Source of the DNA: DASPPK01 sp041479575
Lineage (GTDB): Archaea > Thermoproteota > Bathyarchaeia > Bathyarchaeales > Bathycorpusculaceae
Direction of reading: 5' to 3'
DNA length: 13,978 bases
NCBI GenBank assembly: GCA_041479575.1
Contig: JBGOYH010000043.1
Location: forward strand, 1-13,978
A model generated the notes under the pieces. The model made no database searches and was not told where the DNA came from. It saw nothing but the letters and a program-made list of their open reading frames with translations. The position numbers were made by a program, and so were the translations under genes. Positions 13,035 through 13,978 of the stretch are shown here, piece after piece (the first letter of the stretch is position 1; each line of letters opens with the position of its first letter).

Positions 13035-13978
13035 TCAGCTCTCGCTTATCTTTTTCAACTGACTCCGATACATCTCCAACACCTCAACTGACGTCGTCGC
13101 ATCCTCCGCCGCCTTATCGTCCCTGTACTTCCCCGTGAACCTCGGAAAACGAACAGCCAACCCGCTCCCCTTACGCACTGAACCCAAAGCACAAGTGTGA
13201 ATCGGACTCAGAGTAATCTCCGCGCCCAGGACTTCAATAACGACAGCAGGCTCAAACCAGACATCCGCCTCAACCATAGAACTGACCCTCGAATGCTTGT
13301 GAGAAAGCTTATGCTTCTCCAACATCTTTGGAAGCTTCGCCAAATCCTCATCCGTAAAACCCGTCCCACACTTCGTCACCGTCTCGAAAGTGTCGCCCTC
13401 AGAATTGTAAGCCGCAAGAAGAAGAGCCCCATAACCCCCAGCCCTCTTTCCCCTTCCATGAAAGCCCCCTACCACCACCAAATCAACAGTATCCGTCATC
13501 TCACTCTTGTAGTCCCGCTTGTACTTAATCCACAACCAACCCCTCGCACCAGCCTGGTAAACGGAATCCTTGGCAATCGACTTACACACCAAACCTTCGC
13601 AGCCACTTTCGATAGCTTCTAGAAAGAACTTCTCAAGCTCAGAAACCTTCTCTGTGATTACACTATTGGCAAGTCTCACGCGGTCAGTCTCTTTGATGGT
13701 TTTTTCAAGAAATCTCCTCCTTATCGGATAAGGCTCTAACGTCAAGTCTTTCCCATCAACATAAAGCGCTTCAAACATGAAAAGCGAAACAGGATAATCC
13801 TCAATAGCCTTTTCAATCTCATACTTGCGTCTGCGATGCATAAGCTCCTGAAAGGGACGCATTTCGCCTGTGTCAGAATCAACAGCCACGCATTCACACT
13901 CAAGAATAGCTTCCTTAGCTTTGACGTATTGCCTGAACAGTTTAACAGCATCAGGATATTGGCCCGATATGTTTTCCA
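13035..13978 (-). CDS. lig: ATP-dependent DNA ligase (partial, N-terminus beyond right edge)
   Basis: The frame is open to the right edge, giving about 314 codons of the C-terminal part; archaeal ligases are ~550-610 residues, so the DNA-binding domain and the lysine nucleophile are outside. The visible start reads ENISGQYPDAVKLFRQYV, then motif III as ILECECVAVD, followed by GEMRPFQELMHRRRK. Motif IIIa is FMFEALYVDG, motif IV EGLVCKS, motif V WLWIKYKRDY with its paired lysines, and the OB-fold end carries GLAVRFPRFTGKYRDDKAAE. It seals nicks in replication and repair using ATP. A GTG within the frame (13887-13889) could be mistaken for a start, but conserved ligase sequence continues upstream of it. 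Convergent with the genes to its left; stop TGA at 13035-13037. Confidence 0.95.
   Translation of the reverse strand, partial: ENISGQYPDAVKLFRQYVKAKEAILECECVAVDSDTGEMRPFQELMHRRRKYEIEKAIEDYPVSLFMFEALYVDGKDLTLEPYPIRRRFLEKTIKETDRVRLANSVITEKVSELEKFFLEAIESGCEGLVCKSIAKDSVYQAGARGWLWIKYKRDYKSEMTDTVDLVVVGGFHGRGKRAGGYGALLLAAYNSEGDTFETVTKCGTGFTDEDLAKLPKMLEKHKLSHKHSRVSSMVEADVWFEPAVVIEVLGAEITLSPIHTCALGSVRKGSGLAVRFPRFTGKYRDDKAAEDATTSVEVLEMYRSQLKKISES

Overview
The window looks archaeal, most likely a mesophilic to moderately thermophilic member of the Bathyarchaeia or a related Thermoproteota lineage. The group name is inferred, not proven. Supporting signs are: TATA-like boxes about 25-30 bases before likely transcript starts, with several short or absent leaders; frequent TTG and GTG starts; an ATP-dependent DNA ligase with archaeal motif spacing; and secreted proteins with cohesin-like and dockerin modules. 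No tRNA, rRNA, CRISPR array or transposase gene was seen.

Layout. The left half is almost all on the minus strand. The window opens inside a secreted protein with a cohesin-like domain (1-472, C-terminus off the edge). Next comes a very large family 5 peptide-binding protein ending in a dockerin (684-3320), with its own TATA box and a U-rich terminator. Upstream of it lies a tight transporter operon, read right to left: permease B (8409-7372), permease C with an extra N-terminal membrane domain (7375-6014), ATPase D with a helical insertion (6012-4819), ATPase F (4822-3773) and a 97-residue membrane protein (3743-3450). Overlaps of 4 bases (B/C and D/F) and a gap of 1 base (C/D) suggest translational coupling. 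Together these encode a dipeptide/oligopeptide importer and its binding protein. The binding protein shows no lipobox and no C-terminal membrane anchor, so its dockerin may dock it to a cell-surface cohesin, possibly the neighbouring gene product.

Two membrane-tethered surface proteins of unknown function follow, on opposite strands (8549-9193 minus, 9489-10040 plus). Then come a degenerate CPBP/CAAX-protease-like membrane protein (10132-10941) and an 88-residue unknown protein (11030-11296).

From 11300 to 13000 the region is mosaic. It holds an orphan C-terminal dockerin fragment (11355-11588), whose homology stops at the edge of a 165-base segment bounded by 25-base inverted repeats (11597-11761); a HicB-HicA type II toxin-antitoxin pair (11891-12317); a 120-residue unknown protein behind a potentially structured leader (12444-12806); and a possible 49-codon gene (12835-12984). 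The window closes with the C-terminal part of an ATP-dependent DNA ligase on the minus strand (13035 to the right edge).
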